Positions 23,170 through 35,229 of a stretch of 64,000 bases of DNA are shown here, in pieces (position 1 is the stretch's first letter; every line of letters begins with the position of its first letter). Origin of the DNA: Ectobius pallidus (Eukaryota > Arthropoda > Insecta > Blattodea > Ectobiidae); assembly GCA_964059195.1 (NCBI GenBank), contig CAXKWD010000002.1:169948559-170012558 (forward strand), in the 5' to 3' direction. The position numbers and the translations under genes are program-made. The notes under the pieces are model-generated. The model worked only from the letters and a program-made list of their open reading frames with translations, did no database searches and was not told the DNA's origin.

Positions 23170-24260
23170 GTGATAATTTCTTTCTTATACACACTCTCTA
23201 AAACAGCTGCTGGTAACACGCTGAAAAATTGCATTTTAGCAACCAAGGCTGCTAAAATTGCATAAAACTACATTCAAACTTCATTCAAGATGCAGTTTTA
23301 TCAGCCTAGTACTTTAAAGTCGTCATGGCAATCAATAAACAAAATCCAGATGGCATTGGCCAGTCACACCAACTTTAACATGAATTTAAGCAAATAATTG
23401 GTCATAAAACAACAAATTTAAGCCAACATGTTTCTTTATGATAAACAGACACTTTACCAGGGTTTTTCGCAAAACAAGGTAGCCTACTTCATCACATAAT
23501 AACAAATATAAGTTAACATCTTTCCACATCATCGTTCACAAGAGAATCATTGCTTACCATCTTTGCACCAGCATTTAATTGCAATATATTCCATCTACTG
23601 CTGTCGTGATGTTGCTGACACCATCCCCAATTCAACGTTTCTGGCTTGGATTGAAATTTCCTCGGGATTATATTTCATATATTCAAAAGCTTGTCATAAA
23701 TACTAGTTCATATGCAATATTGTTTACAAAAAGCATCTCATATAATATAATGCATCTAGGCTATACTGCAATTTGTGTTGGTACGTACGGTTCATTGTTG
23801 TTCGGCGATTCAGGGGGCTGTGAGAATAAGATGGTAACAAATGGCTTACTACCTTCTTTACAATTAATTATACGGTGTTTTTGTTTAATTTCATATAATT
23901 TAGAGAGCTTTTACTAAAAAAATATTGTATGCACCACGTACACAAAAACTTTATCGGACTCATCCAGTATTTCAGCCTCGGCTTTCGCCTGGGCCTCTAT
24001 ATTAGATTCGTCCGCTAAAGTGTTATTTCGCGTACTTGATACATAAATAGCTATTATATTACTCTATCTTATTGGAATGCTCACTTTTTCTGCTACCTGT
24101 ATAGCTGCTAGAAGTTGTCAATACTCATGACTGATTACAGCAAAGATTGAAGATTCCATATTTTATGCATAGTGATTGGCAAATGGCCATCTGAAGTTGT
24201 TTTATAATAATGTGTTTGTATTTCTCATCTGGTCATAATATTTCAGTATTAAAGTAAATA
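23170..24260. other. No gene recognised
   Basis: A 112-codon open frame at 23579-23917 has no recognisable domain or repeat support and is not called. Confidence 0.35.
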
Positions 24261-24263
24261 AGT

Positions 24264-24606
24264 TGGCCGCGCTGGTCTAGAGGGCGCGGGATCAAACGCG
24301 GCCGCGGTCGATGGATTTTTCAGGACGTAAAAATCCTGGGCACGGAGTCCTCAGGGAGGGACTTTAAGCTGGGGGTCCCGTGTCGTAGATTTATGGCACG
24401 TAAAAGAACTCCAAGCCTAAATTAGAGCCCCTGGACAAAATTTCTAGGCCCTTTCACGTCCAAGAAATACTTAGTTTCCAGAGGGGGGTTGCGAGGCGAT
24501 GGGCTTACCACCTGTCCCTCTACTCTCTCTCGGAAAATAAGCATATCAAAATTAGTATAGGTAATGAAACCTCCATAGGAGGCCCCTTCGCCCCACCTGG
24601 GGATCA
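24264..24606 (+). mobile_element. tRNA-derived SINE
   Basis: GC-rich head GTTGGCCGCGCTGGTCTAGA resembles an A box of tRNA-derived SINEs. The body (GGACGTAAAAATCCTGG, GGCACGTAAAAGAACTCC) has the layout of insect SINEs. GC content contrasts sharply with the surroundings. The B box is degraded. Confidence 0.6.
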
Positions 24607-25106
24607 GATACAGAAAGTAAATATAGAATTATAATCACTGAATTAAAAATACTTTATTAATTCAATGATTATAGTATACAACACTAAAGTCAGAAACAAG
24701 AATGAAAGAATTATAATTTATGTCAAGTGTAGGCCTAGTATTAAATAACTTATTTCATAAAATACCCACAGAACTAGAAGGAAGTTAACACCAAAATGGA
24801 AGGAAGTTAAAACTGAAATCAGCCGTTTTATTTATTTATTTTTTTAATCAGGCTTCAAATGATAAGGGTTTACTGGTATTAATGGTAATACAATCAATGA
24901 GGTAAGATTGAAACCTTATCATTAGCATTAATAATAAATAAAATAAGCATCAGGGTAATAACTGCATTAAATACCACAAAGAGGAATATGGATAAATATT
25001 CATCAACTAAACTAGCTTCTTAGAAACCTCATTTTAGCAAGAATGCTACGTATATGTATAATTAATATATCGGCTTATATATATTTATTCATCACTAGTA
25101 AATAGA

Positions 25107-25460
25107 TCTCTATATATATAAAATGCTTTGTCCTGACTGACTGACTTAATGACAGAGAATCAACGTAGAGCCTAAACTGTAATAAATAGAGACTTGGAAT
25201 TTTGACAGTACCTTCGTTTCATAATGTGTCACAGTTCACATGACAACCAGTGTGGTTGCCAGTGGTCTCAGATGGGTTTGGAAATAAATGAAATGGGACT
25301 TCGACAAATTAGAGAAGCTATCAATATAATTCATGTTATAAATAATAAAGAATAAAATCCACGAAAACAATGCAGTCACATAACTTTCTCTACCCTGGAA
25401 ATAGAGAAAACAATACGAGGTATGGTAATACATTTTGGGGAGAGAAGTATTACAAAATAA
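25107..25460 (+). mobile_element. Helitron fragment, same family as 10008-10896
   Basis: Begins TCTCTATATATATAAAATG after an A and is similar to 10008-10510 (TTTGTCCTGACTGACTGA, GACTTGGAATTTTGACAGTA). No CTAG end or hairpin is found, so the 3' part is lost. Confidence 0.75.
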
Positions 25461-25469
25461 AAAATTCTC

Positions 25470-26845
25470 ATGTTTTTATTGCCTACGATGTTACAATCTA
25501 AAGATCTAAAGGATCACTATCAATGAGAACTGAAGTTTTCTCAAAGAGAAGAAACTGATCAAAATTGTTGAAATCTTTCTTAATTGCACCAATATTAACT
25601 TTTCCTCAAATCCCATGAGCATGTTCCTAATTCAGGAGCCATACCAATATGTTAAAACAGGGGAGCAGTACACAGATAACATTTTGAAAAAAATTGGAAA
25701 AAGTGCAGTGAACAAACATACCAACATTTATAAAGCAGAATAAGTTAAAGAATACTTGTATCAACAAATTAATTTTCTTCTCATACCATCCCAAAATTTT
25801 TATAATTACATTTTACTTTATTCAATGTACCAATACTGCAAGTGTCCAGCAACCTAGGTCTACTCCAATATACTGGACAGAGGATTAACTACACCTTATA
25901 AGAAAATCATTCCTGCTGGCATGCCTGGCTCCCTATTTTTGTGGGAACAGCCCTTGGAAGGGGTATAGTTCAAAATATTTTTTCAATGAATAGGAGAACT
26001 GAACTACTAGGAGGAAAAGAGTAGAGAAAGAAAACAATGAAATAAGCACATGAATTTAAGATGTAGCTACAGTGCCCTTGTTTAAAATTATTGTGTCATG
26101 AGTTCACTGCTTACTGGAGCAACCACCGTGCAACCACTGGCATATTTTTCTGTGCTTCAACACTCCAATTTTAAAACACAAATACCAGTATGTAATGCAA
26201 TAAAATAAATTAAATATGGGTAGGTGGTATGCATTAGCCCAAAATCTGTTGTTTCATGATATTATGGGACCATTCCGAAGAAATCACATTTGTGTTAAAT
26301 AAATTTAATTTCTTAAACAAATATGAATTCTACCGAAATGAAATAATGCAAATCTATTGCACATCTTGTAAATGATTATGATATTCCTCTCAATAATTTT
26401 TTCTGTAAGCACATGCAATATATTTATTATATATATTATTTATTTTTGCAATCAGTTATAGAACCTGAAACCTATTCACTGAATGTAGTAACATACTGCA
26501 GTTTGTGATGGGAATGGGCTGTCAGGAAATCTGTATCTAAATTTCTGCCTTGTTTTACAACATGATTTGTGATTTTATGTGTCTGAAGAATGTTTTTTAA
26601 GCAAACATCACACGATTACATCATGTATTGTTGTTATTGTAATTGTAATAGTATTGTAATTCTTATTGTATGCCAGTCATACTGGCCTACAGAAATAAAT
26701 AAATATATTACACAACTCAATAAATATTATTCTTACATTTTAAGAATGTAGGCCTATATACGTTTATGCAGTGAATAACTATTTTATAACTCAATGCCCT
26801 AGGTCCTATGTATATGAATGCCCTATTGTACATTAGTGCCATGGA
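25470..26845. other. No feature recognised
   Basis: AT-rich sequence without supported coding or repeats. Confidence 0.4.
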
Positions 26846-26849
26846 AGAA

Positions 26850-27060
26850 AATGTTCTTTTTGTGGTACTATGGCCCTGGGGTTGACTCAGCTTTTAACAG
26901 AAATAAGTACGAGGAGTATTCATGGGAGGTAAAAAACGGCCGATGCATAGGGCTGACAACCTTACCACCTTCATGTGCCAAATATCTCAATCTAGGAGCC
27001 TCAACCTCTTGAAACCCTACGGGTCTCCACGGCCCATTCAGGGATCCACTTTACCTTTTT
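26850..27060 (+). mobile_element. SINE body fragment
   Basis: Shares CTATGGCCCTGGGGTTG, AGGGCTGACAACCTTACC and CACCTTCATGTGCC with the reverse-strand copy at 39570-39850. The tRNA-like head is missing. Confidence 0.75.
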
Positions 27061-27064
27061 ACCA

Positions 27065-27870
27065 ACCTTAAGAAAATGTTGGCAAAAGTATGTAGAGATT
27101 GCTGTGATGGCCTAAACAGTCAACTCACTATCAGACTGACAATTTTAAAACAAAGCCACTGTATAAAGCAAAATATTTGTTAGTAGCACCTATGTATTCT
27201 GGATCAATGTGGTCAACCTCATTGGAGGACAGATGAATTGTCATTAATTCTTATATACATAACCGTAATCAATTATTTTCTTATTACTATATTACTGTGT
27301 TATTACTTGTTAAAATTGTCATCACATAATATTCGTTACAGTTGTAATCTTTCTTTCATTAGGTTATAAACAAAAACATTCAAACTCTGTTGTAACATTT
27401 GTCAACAGTTGCACTTCCAAAATGTCCTTTTATTCTTATGATCATAGGGTTAGAAATTTATGATATTTCTCGTACCAAAATAACAGCTACTTAGAAGTTG
27501 GCTATGTTTTGTTCCTTTCATATATAAGACATATTTTTGCAGTAAGTTTTTCTTCTTACAAAACTTAAGTGCATTTTAAAAATCATTTCTTTTTACCTAA
27601 TTTAAATCTTAAAGCTGCCATCATTTCTATTCACACTAAATTTGTGACTTTTCACTTGTTCTATTTTTGCCCCACCTTCCACCCCCGAATTACCTGGGCC
27701 ATAGGCTATATCTCCGGTCCAAAAACCGATTTTGCATTTGTTCTAAGAGGGTCGCATCACCTTATCTTGATCATAGAACACAAGGAAATTGTTTGAATTG
27801 ACTTTGGTATTTTATACAGTTAACTTTACTCTTGTTCATCTATCTATTGTTGCAGGGGATGAGTCTGAAG
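27065..27870. other. No gene; rightmost part may be LINE 3' flank
   Basis: AT-rich. The last stretch before the LTR may be the original continuation of the sequence at 29509-29615. Confidence 0.35.
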
Positions 27871-28087
27871 TGTTATTGGTAGTATAATAAATAACTACTA
27901 AAGTTTTATACTCACATTTATTTGTGTTCTTTCGTATTCAGACTACTGCGACTATCTTCGCCGTAACTTTATTTAACAATGTCAACAGAAAAAAAAAAAA
28001 CAAAAGAGGGAAACAGAACACTGAGGGCTGAGTTTTCATTATAAATTTCTGTTTCCTTTATGAGAGTATATTACACAATACACTACA
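27871..28087 (-). repeat. 3' LTR (217 bp)
   Basis: Left LTR, bounded by TG...CA and preceded (minus strand) by the polypurine tract. Confidence 0.88.
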
Positions 28088-28117
28088 CACTCCCCCCCTA
28101 GTGACAGCGATAGTGTC

Positions 28118-28627
28118 CTAGAAACGTGCAGGGAAGTGTACCTCGCGTCCTGATCTGGTGAAATGTCCAGTCACATCAGTACGAGTTTCTTGTTGAGGGT
28201 TAGTAACACTATGGGGACCTTCTTCCAATAGAAAAGCTGGTTTCAGGCGGTCCACTGAGATTCGCTTTATTAACCCTCCGATATTAATGTCGAAGAACTT
28301 ATCAGTTCGACTCTTTACTGGGTAGGGACCGTCGTACGCAGGTTGGAGTGAGGATAATGGAGGTCCATGATGTACGAAAACATGAGAGCAGTCGGCGAGA
28401 TTTTTGGACACAAAAACAGGTTTCTTGCCATGGGTTGATGTCTGACTTGGTTTAAGTCCTCTTACTGTCTCTTGGAGATGTCTCACGAAGTCAGACTGTG
28501 ATACGGTAGGCTGGTCGGTGAACAGTTCTCCTGGAAGACGGAGCGGTGTACCATAGACCAGCTCGGCGGCTGAGTGACCCAAGTCTTCTTTTACCACAGA
28601 TCGCATGCCCAATAAGACTAGAGGCAA
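28118..28627 (-). pseudogene. gypsy integrase C-terminal part
   Basis: The open frame carries VVKEDLGHSAAELVYGTPLR followed by LPGE, the conserved tail of the integrase core in this clade. Then come a chromodomain-free C-terminus (PVKSRTDKFFDINIGGLIKR, VDRLKPAF) and a final TRSGREVHFPARF. Catalytic DDE residues, RNase H, RT and protease are all deleted. It abuts truncated gag at about 28630, a single internal deletion. Confidence 0.85.
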
Positions 28628-28629
28628 TG

Positions 28630-29246
28630 AGGTCAGAAACTTGCTTCCTCAGTTCCTCTATTGAGTTGTTCATTGGTTGCGTAACAGCAATAGGAGCAAC
28701 ATGGTACGAGCTTGTGGCTTTTAGCTCCCAAATCTGGTCTGCCATGGTCGACAGTTTCGTCAGATCGTCACTACTCACTGACAGGATAGCATGCATTTCT
28801 CTTGGTAGCCGCTGTAACCATAAAGTTTTAAGAAAATTCTCGCTTACCTTATCTGAAGCTAAATTTCTCATTTCACAAAGTAATTGCGACAGTTTACGAT
28901 CCTCGAGTTCCAAGTCTGTCAATAGTCGCTGTGTTCGTTGCGTTTCACTATCTGCGAAAGTTGAAATAAGACGCTTTTTGATTGCATCATATTTACCGGA
29001 AGACGGAGGATTCGTGAGAATATCGGCCACTTGTGTCAGAATTTCTGAGTCAATTGAACTCACCACAGTGTCATATTTAGTTTGGTCCTGGGTGATCTTC
29101 GAGTTACGGAATTGTGCTTCAAGTTGAATGAACCATATCCTCGGATCAGGCTTCCAAAATGGCGGAACTTTGATAGATACGCGGGCTACTACGGTTTCTT
29201 GGCTTTCCTGAGCAGTTCCAGCTGTAGTCTGCTGTACTTCTTCCAT
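28630..29246 (-). pseudogene. gypsy gag, N-terminal part
   Basis: The frame from the Met at 29246 (MEEVQQTTAG) has the CsRn1-type capsid pattern: VPPFWKPDPRIWFIQLEAQF, LTNPPSSGKYDAIKKRLIST, RTQRLLTDLELEDRKLSQLL and LKTLWLQRLP. It is open to about 28630, where it runs out of frame into integrase sequence. The nucleocapsid knuckle is lost. An earlier Met at 29285 overlaps the primer site and is less likely. Confidence 0.85.
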
Positions 29247-29290
29247 CGGGTCACCACTGAGGTGCCGATGCATCGGGGTCACCACTGATG

Positions 29291-29508
29291 TGTTATTGGT
29301 AGTATAATAAATAACTACTAAAGTTTTACACTCACATTTATTTGTGTTCTTTCGTATTCAGACTACTGCGACTATCTTCGCCGTAACTTTATTTAACAAT
29401 GTCAACAGAGAAAAAAAAAAACTAAAGAGGGAAACAGAACACTGAGGGCTGAGTTTTCATTATAAATTTCTGTTTCCTTTATGAGAGTATATTACACAAT
29501 ACACTACA
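29291..29508 (-). repeat. 5' LTR (218 bp)
   Basis: Right LTR, followed (minus strand) by the tRNA-Trp-type primer-binding site. A few differences from the other LTR indicate a fairly recent insertion. Confidence 0.88.
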
Positions 29509-29615
29509 AGTCCCTGATCTGGTATTCACCTTATGGTGTGATGGAAATCCCGCAAAAACCTCACTCAGATCGGTTACTGCGAGGTTATCCTGCAGCTTCC
29601 AAGACAAGTCTTGGG

Positions 29616-31497
29616 CAGTGGCGGCTCGTGGCCGGAAAATTAGGTGAAGAGGAAAAAAATGCCACATGCTTACGTTAATAACCGAACTCACCTATGTCTT
29701 GTATAGCAAATCAATCCTTCGATAGTCCTTTATGGCTGCAAATTTGTGGGTGATATCATCATAGGACGGCTGCATTTCTTCTAGCTGCAGTAAAGGTTCT
29801 TTCTGAATTGAAATATTCGCTAAACAAGATACTTGTCTGGCAACATTTTTGATCCTTCATTTAGTAGGCCTACGTCGTGATCTGACAGCTGGCACAATGA
29901 TGATTTGATTTTAAACAATGCGGGTAAGAATATAGTTATTATTTATAAAATCTGATACATTTTATTCATGGAATACTCTTAATAAATCCCAATCGGGATT
30001 ATGAGTTTCATTAGATAAATTCGATCCTGCTTTTCCGCCGCGAATCTATTGATGTTTATCGTAATTATTATTCTCCTAATCAGATTACTCAGAATATTCC
30101 ATTCATGCGATGCGGACTTGAAATTGACTAATAATCTTTAGCAATACCTCGGATATCGACCAATGACTGTTGTTTATCTTATAAGTTAATATGCTTGCAA
30201 GGGTCGGAAAGATGCAATTTTATCTGATAAACTTCAGCTCGTTACTGGATACTTCAAGGCATTAATATGCAGTGATTAATATGTCACATGTCGTATGATT
30301 GCCTATGAAAAAATATGCATTGTAGGAATGAAACGTCGTGATTCAACGTTGTCGTCCTATGGCGTCCTATCAGTGACGATCTCCGAAGATGGTTCAGTGT
30401 TGTGACACGTGACAGTGGGCTTTCATCACAGTACACAGTAGTCTTGGTATATGGTGACACACATTAAATAAATTAACTTCTAGTCTCATCCCTATGCCTC
30501 ACTTTTGTGCTATAGAATCGAACGCCTATGATTTTTTTTCCGTTAATGATATTTAATTTTATGAGAAAGAATCCAAGCTCCTCTACCGTTCATACTTCAA
30601 TGAAGTATATGGTTGTTTATAAACACCTTTTAAATAATTAATTGAAAATTGTTAAAAATAAAAATTCTAGCTCTTTAGCGTCTATGCAAATCGTGTGGAA
30701 AATTTAAACAAAATTGTTAGTTTTGTTTAAATAAAATCGTGAAGAATGAAAGTCTGTTCTAGCCTCGCCCAAAGATGTCAGACTTAAAAGCCTGAGTTTG
30801 TACAAACGATAGCTGGCTTATAACTACCCTTCAAAGTATAAGGATACCGTATAAAAGTAAGAAAAAGTCGTCAATCTCCCCAGAAGATATCTAATCCAAA
30901 TACGTTTTATTTATACACGATGTTTAGTTCTCAAGCCACACAGACACGTTCCTGAAAATATTATAGGACAGAGGAGAATTCAAAACAGGTATTTATGTTA
31001 AAAACATTGATTTCGAACATTTATTACCTTTGGTACGGGTAGAGGAAGTGAAATTGGTGCTTTGCTATTAATGGAGCTGTTAGCAGAAGAGGAGTAGGTA
31101 TGAAACCCGCCACACACTGTCATTGTAGCAGCCGCGCGCATCATGAAGCCGAAGGACGATACCTTCGTGGGTAGTCTGATCCCTTCAGCATGGACGTGGG
31201 ATAAGCGAGAAAAATGCTGCTTGCAGCAACAGCTAGCATCATTTTTAGTGGACCAGACTACCCATGGAAAAGGGGAAGTGAATCAAGGCTGCTTCGTGCT
31301 TCTTTGCAAGACTCGAGAGCTCTCTGGCGCCTCCTCCTTTAACATCACTCGTGGCGGGCAATACAAAATTACATAAATGCATTTATAGTAAAAACCAACA
31401 TTCGAGATATGGGAAATAAACTTTAAAAATACGTATTGTAAAGGAAAAATACTGGTGAAGTGCTACTTCACCTACTTCACCTGAATAGCCGCCACTG
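29616..31497. mobile_element. hAT-type non-autonomous element
   Basis: Ends CAGTGGCGGCT...AGCCGCCACTG are flanked by a perfect 8-bp duplication GTCTTGGG (29608-29615 and 31498-31505). Both features are diagnostic of hAT elements. The 1882-bp interior has no transposase. It contains a 16-bp inverted pair (31167-31182 and 31250-31265). It interrupts the 3' region of a minus-strand LINE. Confidence 0.9.
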
Positions 31498-31639
31498 GTC
31501 TTGGGCAATCTGCCATAACAGTCCTGCTCGGTATAACCCCCGGGGATCTGAGCATTCCCCCAAGGCGAATTCATCTCATATTCGGTGTGTCTTAGGCATC
31601 ATCTTGTTCTTGTTCTTTCCTGCTTTCTATCACGTGGCG

Positions 31640-31935
31640 TGTGAATGTTCTGAAAGCAGTATTAGCTCCCTTTGTCATCCAAAAACTTAGTTCTGGTGGC
31701 CTGCTTGTTGGCTACCTCTCTTAGGCTAATGCGTGCTTCTCTATATATCACGCATGTATATAGGGCATGGTACTTTGTATCAGGCTCACAGTCTTCACAG
31801 TAGCAGAGGTAATCCTCTGCTAGGTTAAACCTAAATAGGTTTGCTGTGAAGTAGCCATGTCCCGAATAGAACTGAGATGTTGAGTAATCAGGAATGATCC
31901 ATTTTTAACTAAGTCGTCTGCGGACACTAGGGAAG
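31640..31935 (-). pseudogene. LINE C-terminal fragment (I/R1-like)
   Basis: The minus strand reads FYSGHGYFTANLFRFNLAED then YLCYCEDCEPDTKYHALYTC. This is the zinc-binding end downstream of RNase H in I/R1/LOA-type LINEs (GHG-x-F...C-x-C...H-x-L-x2-C). The 3' region appears to continue left through 31506-31635 and, past the hAT element, 29615-29509. Confidence 0.65.
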
Positions 31936-31939
31936 TAGT

Positions 31940-32640
31940 CCTTTGTTAGGAGGCTCTTTTGGGCATTGACTTTTTGCTCTACTAACAATTTTATCTTTTA
32001 AATAAATTGTTATAGTTAATCCATTTTCTGTTTTTTGTGCTTCATCTTTTTGAATGAGTTTTATAACAGCACAAAAAATGTTTTAATTTCTCAAAAATAG
32101 CCAATAGCTAATCAGAGACTTGTCTTGCAGAATCTGTACTGTTTTGCTGCTAAAACAGATGGTTGTTAAAAAATTAGGATTATTTTTTTTATTTTTACAT
32201 TAGTCCGATATATAGTTAATTATTTATTTTTGGACTTTATCAACTTTCAGGTATAGCTTTACTGCACATTTTATTAATTCATGTTCCTCCTAGCTCCAGT
32301 TTCCCCATCTGATAAACATTTTACTTAGGCCAAAATAATAAGTTTCATCATTTTATTGGAAGGAAAGTACGATGTAATAACATTAAAGGCCTATCATCTA
32401 TCCACAATTGGCAAGGTTGACAACCAATTGTTGTCTTGTGTAGGGTGTCAGCAACGCGTATGATACATTAACTGAATCTAAAATGAACAGTCATTCAATT
32501 TTGAACCATGAGGTTCAATCCAGATTTTGACAGAACTTACAGTATCCACTCAAAACTTCTGAACTAGAAACTAAGTGAAATGTTCTTGTTTTCCAAACCA
32601 TTTTGCTTCAAATAAATTTAACACTAATTAAGATATTTTG
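31940..32640. other. No feature recognised
   Basis: AT-rich sequence without supported coding. Confidence 0.4.
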
Positions 32641-32668
32641 AATTTTATTTATTTATTTATTTATTTAA
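32641..32668. repeat. (TTTA)n run
   Basis: Seven TTTA units; the following segment (GAGCTAACAGCTC palindrome) may be a LINE 3' end. Confidence 0.8.
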
Positions 32669-33620
32669 CTAGTATGCCCCAATGAGCTAACAGCTCAAAG
32701 GAGGGGCTGACCTTTACAATATAATAATTACATGAAAGATGGACAGCATACAAGAAACAATAAAAAAATACAGGATACAATTTGTGATTGCATTACAAAT
32801 AGTAATGTTAGCTTACAATTAAGTATTTAAGAAGTTGAGATTGTGAACTACTAAACTAATACTACGAGGGCTGGTTAATAAGTAAGGTCTCCAACACTCT
32901 AGCCCAAGCTCACATCGTCGGACGACAGATTTGGTGACACTGCCATGTCCCGCTATCTCCCCTCTTTCAAACGAGCCATTGCTGCAGCCGCTGAACCTTT
33001 TAGCATCCGAGATAGAACTGTTTGAAATGGATCTCTTGATTTCCGTCCCCGCCAATTAATACCGTATATACCCGAATACTACCCGCCCCCGAATAATACC
33101 CACACCCAAATTTTTCAAAAAGAAGTTTGAAAAAAATCTACAGGCCCATATATAAAGTTATTTTGCCAGTTTTATTCTTAATTAAACAGTTATAATTAGC
33201 GTTTCATATCATAAAATAATTAAATATGGTAGGCTAAAAGGCACTTATAAAAATAACGTGCATGGTAACAGCCCGCCGAAATCTCGCCGTCTTATATGCG
33301 CAGTGTAATACCTCAACAACAACAACACTCTTCATTCTGCGGGAATCACCCGCGATGACGTGCGTCCGACTCGGTCCGACCCGAGGTCAAAGTAGTCTGA
33401 AAATCGCCGAACTCTACCGAACTTTTCCCCGAATTATTGTAGGCCTACTGCACGTGTGCCGTGACTGCACTGTTTGTTTGGCATCTCTATGCGGACCATG
33501 TGCATAAGAAAGCATCTTCTTTGTTTCATTTTCCTTTCATTACAGCTTCGTTACTGTTATACTATAAGCCTACTGTGATGCTACTACAAAGCATCGTGCT
33601 ATAATGAGCCGATATGGTAC

Positions 33621-34042
33621 ACAATTGAAGGGTCCCCCGAAACAATGTTGTATATCACTTTTCATAATTTTTCACAAACTGAAAAAAACACGCTGTACCA
33701 ATTTATACAGTTTAATTCTCCTTATTTTGTGGTAACTGTATTTTTCAGTACTTTATATTATATGTGAGAGGCATTGCGCCTTCAGAAAATATCAGTTTTG
33801 CTTTACAAGGAGCAAAATCCACATTCTCCATGAAATCATGTTGTATATCAGTTCAGTATCAAAACGTTGTATATCAAAACACTAATATTTACTATCACAT
33901 TATTCAAATTAATACAAGAATATGTTGCATGTATAACAACTAGTTGTATTTGACAAACATTTGGCATTTTCCATCACTAAACAATATCATAATCATCCCT
34001 CTTGAATCATCCTTTAGGATTGCAAACAAGAGAATATTAATA

Positions 34043-34112
<70 letters not shown>

Positions 34113-34764
34113 TTGATGTTTAAACACGTCTATCTAGCAATATTATGAACGGAAGACACAAACAAGGAAGCAAAGAAAGACGGAACATAACCTACATTGA
34201 CTTAAAATGAATTAATTGTTTCTGACTTTTGTTTCGTAGTCATAGTAATAGTCACAGTTACATAAATAGGAACACAATCACATACATGAAGATCCATAAA
34301 GAAACAGAGATAAGTCCTTTACAGAGAAAAAATAAAATGAGATATAAAACGCTTATACCATTCTGATTGATATACAACATTGTTCGACTTGTCTCATTGG
34401 GATGCACTTTTCCATCAACCTGTCTTCCTCTAGATGAAATATGTGGTTTGCCACTATTCCTTAGAACCTTCCTCACATTATTTTTCCACTTATCAGCGTT
34501 CACTTAACGTTTCCTTTCTTTATTGTTAGCTTTTTGGCCACTCGGAGATGTAACAAGGCCACTTACGTCCGCCATCTTGGCGTGATATACAACATTCTTT
34601 CACGGGAGCTGTTTTCAAAAGTTTACCACACTGTTAATAGATGGCATTTAAGTGCATTTACTATGTCATTCCATTCCAGTGATGATATGCAACATTATGA
34701 CATGGAAAACTCAACTTGGCCAAAAAGTGATATACAACATTGTTTCGGGGGACCCTTCAATTGT
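33621..34764. mobile_element. Inner TIR element with TGATATACAACATTGTT subterminal repeats
   Basis: Ends ACAATTGAAGGGTCCCCCGA / complement. The word TTGTATATCA occurs as direct copies in the left part (33648, 33842, 33866) and inverted in the right part (about 34369, 34580, 34731, with a variant near 34685). Such arrays are typical of transposase-binding sites. No coding sequence or clear target duplication was found. A (TAA)n tract lies near its centre. Confidence 0.7.
34041..34110. repeat. (TAA)n microsatellite
   Basis: About 22 uninterrupted units inside the innermost element. Confidence 0.95.
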
Positions 34765-34879
34765 CAAAATTCAGATAAGAGGAGTCCAGTATTCAAATAA
34801 TACCCGCACCCCAGTTTTTCTTTCGTGATTTTTGAAAAAAATATGCGGGTAGTATTCGAGTATATACGGCTGTTGTTGG

Positions 34880-35185
34880 TCTCCCACTTCGTTCTTCATC
34901 ATGAATATTTGTCCGGCCCTGTTTAAACTCACGAACCCATTTACGCACATTTTTTATGTCCATACATCCCTCTCCATAAACTTTGCAAAGCTGTCTGTGA
35001 ATTTCAATCGGCGGAACGTTTTTTGCAGTAAGAAACCGGAGACGGAAATCGGGAGATCCATTTCAAACAGCTCTATCTCGGACACTAAAAGGTTTAGCGG
35101 CTGCAGCAATGGCTCGTTTGAAAGAGGGGAGATAGCGGGACATGGCAGTGGCACCAAATCTCTCGTCCGACGTTGTGAGCTTGGC
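34880..35185 (-). pseudogene. mariner transposase, N-terminal fragment
   Basis: The minus strand reads IEIHRQLCKVYGEGCMDIKN, then VRKWVREFKQGRTNIHDEER and SGRP, the N-terminal helix-turn-helix of mariner transposases. It stops at the nested insertion, and the catalytic domain is absent from the whole element. Confidence 0.8.
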
Positions 35186-35229
35186 CTAGAGTGTTGGAGA
35201 CCGTACTTATTGACCAACCCTCGTATGTA

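Larger units (their letters stand above)
27871..29508 (-). mobile_element. Internally deleted CsRn1-type Ty3/gypsy element
   Basis: Near-identical LTRs (27871-28087 and 29291-29508) read TGTAGTG...AACA on the minus strand. Next to the right LTR is TGGTGACCCCGA (29285-29274), complementary to the 3' end of tRNA-Trp, the primer of the CsRn1 clade. Next to the left LTR is a polypurine run (AGGGGGGGAGTG). Between them only gag and the end of integrase remain. No 4- or 5-bp target duplication is visible. Confidence 0.88.
33062..34869. mobile_element. TA-type TIR element nested in the mariner
   Basis: Ends CCGTATATACCCGAATACTA / complement (right end CGGGTAGTATTCGAGTATAT reading outward). TA precedes the left end; the right flank is CT, probably mutated. 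Interior sequence 33285-33510 matches the 515-bp MITE at 3348-3862 in several blocks. A further element (33621-34764) sits inside. Confidence 0.7.
32865..35223. mobile_element. Palindromic mariner derivative hosting two nested elements
   Basis: CGAGGGYTGGTYAATAAGTA ends are flanked by TA (32863-32864, 35224-35225). About 190 bp of 5' leader is present at both ends in inverted orientation. The right arm continues into transposase coding, so both ends appear to be 5' ends. Without the 1808-bp insertion (33062-34869) it is about 550 bp. Confidence 0.85.

Noticed and set aside
23579..23917. 112-residue gene
   Set aside because: No homology, domain, splice or repeat support; length is within chance for AT-rich DNA.
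27861..29520. 5-bp target duplication of the gypsy element
   Set aside because: Left flank TGAAG and right flank AGTCC do not match.
34041..34110. CRISPR-like or minisatellite array
   Set aside because: Simple (TAA)n microsatellite; no spaced repeats occur anywhere in the window.
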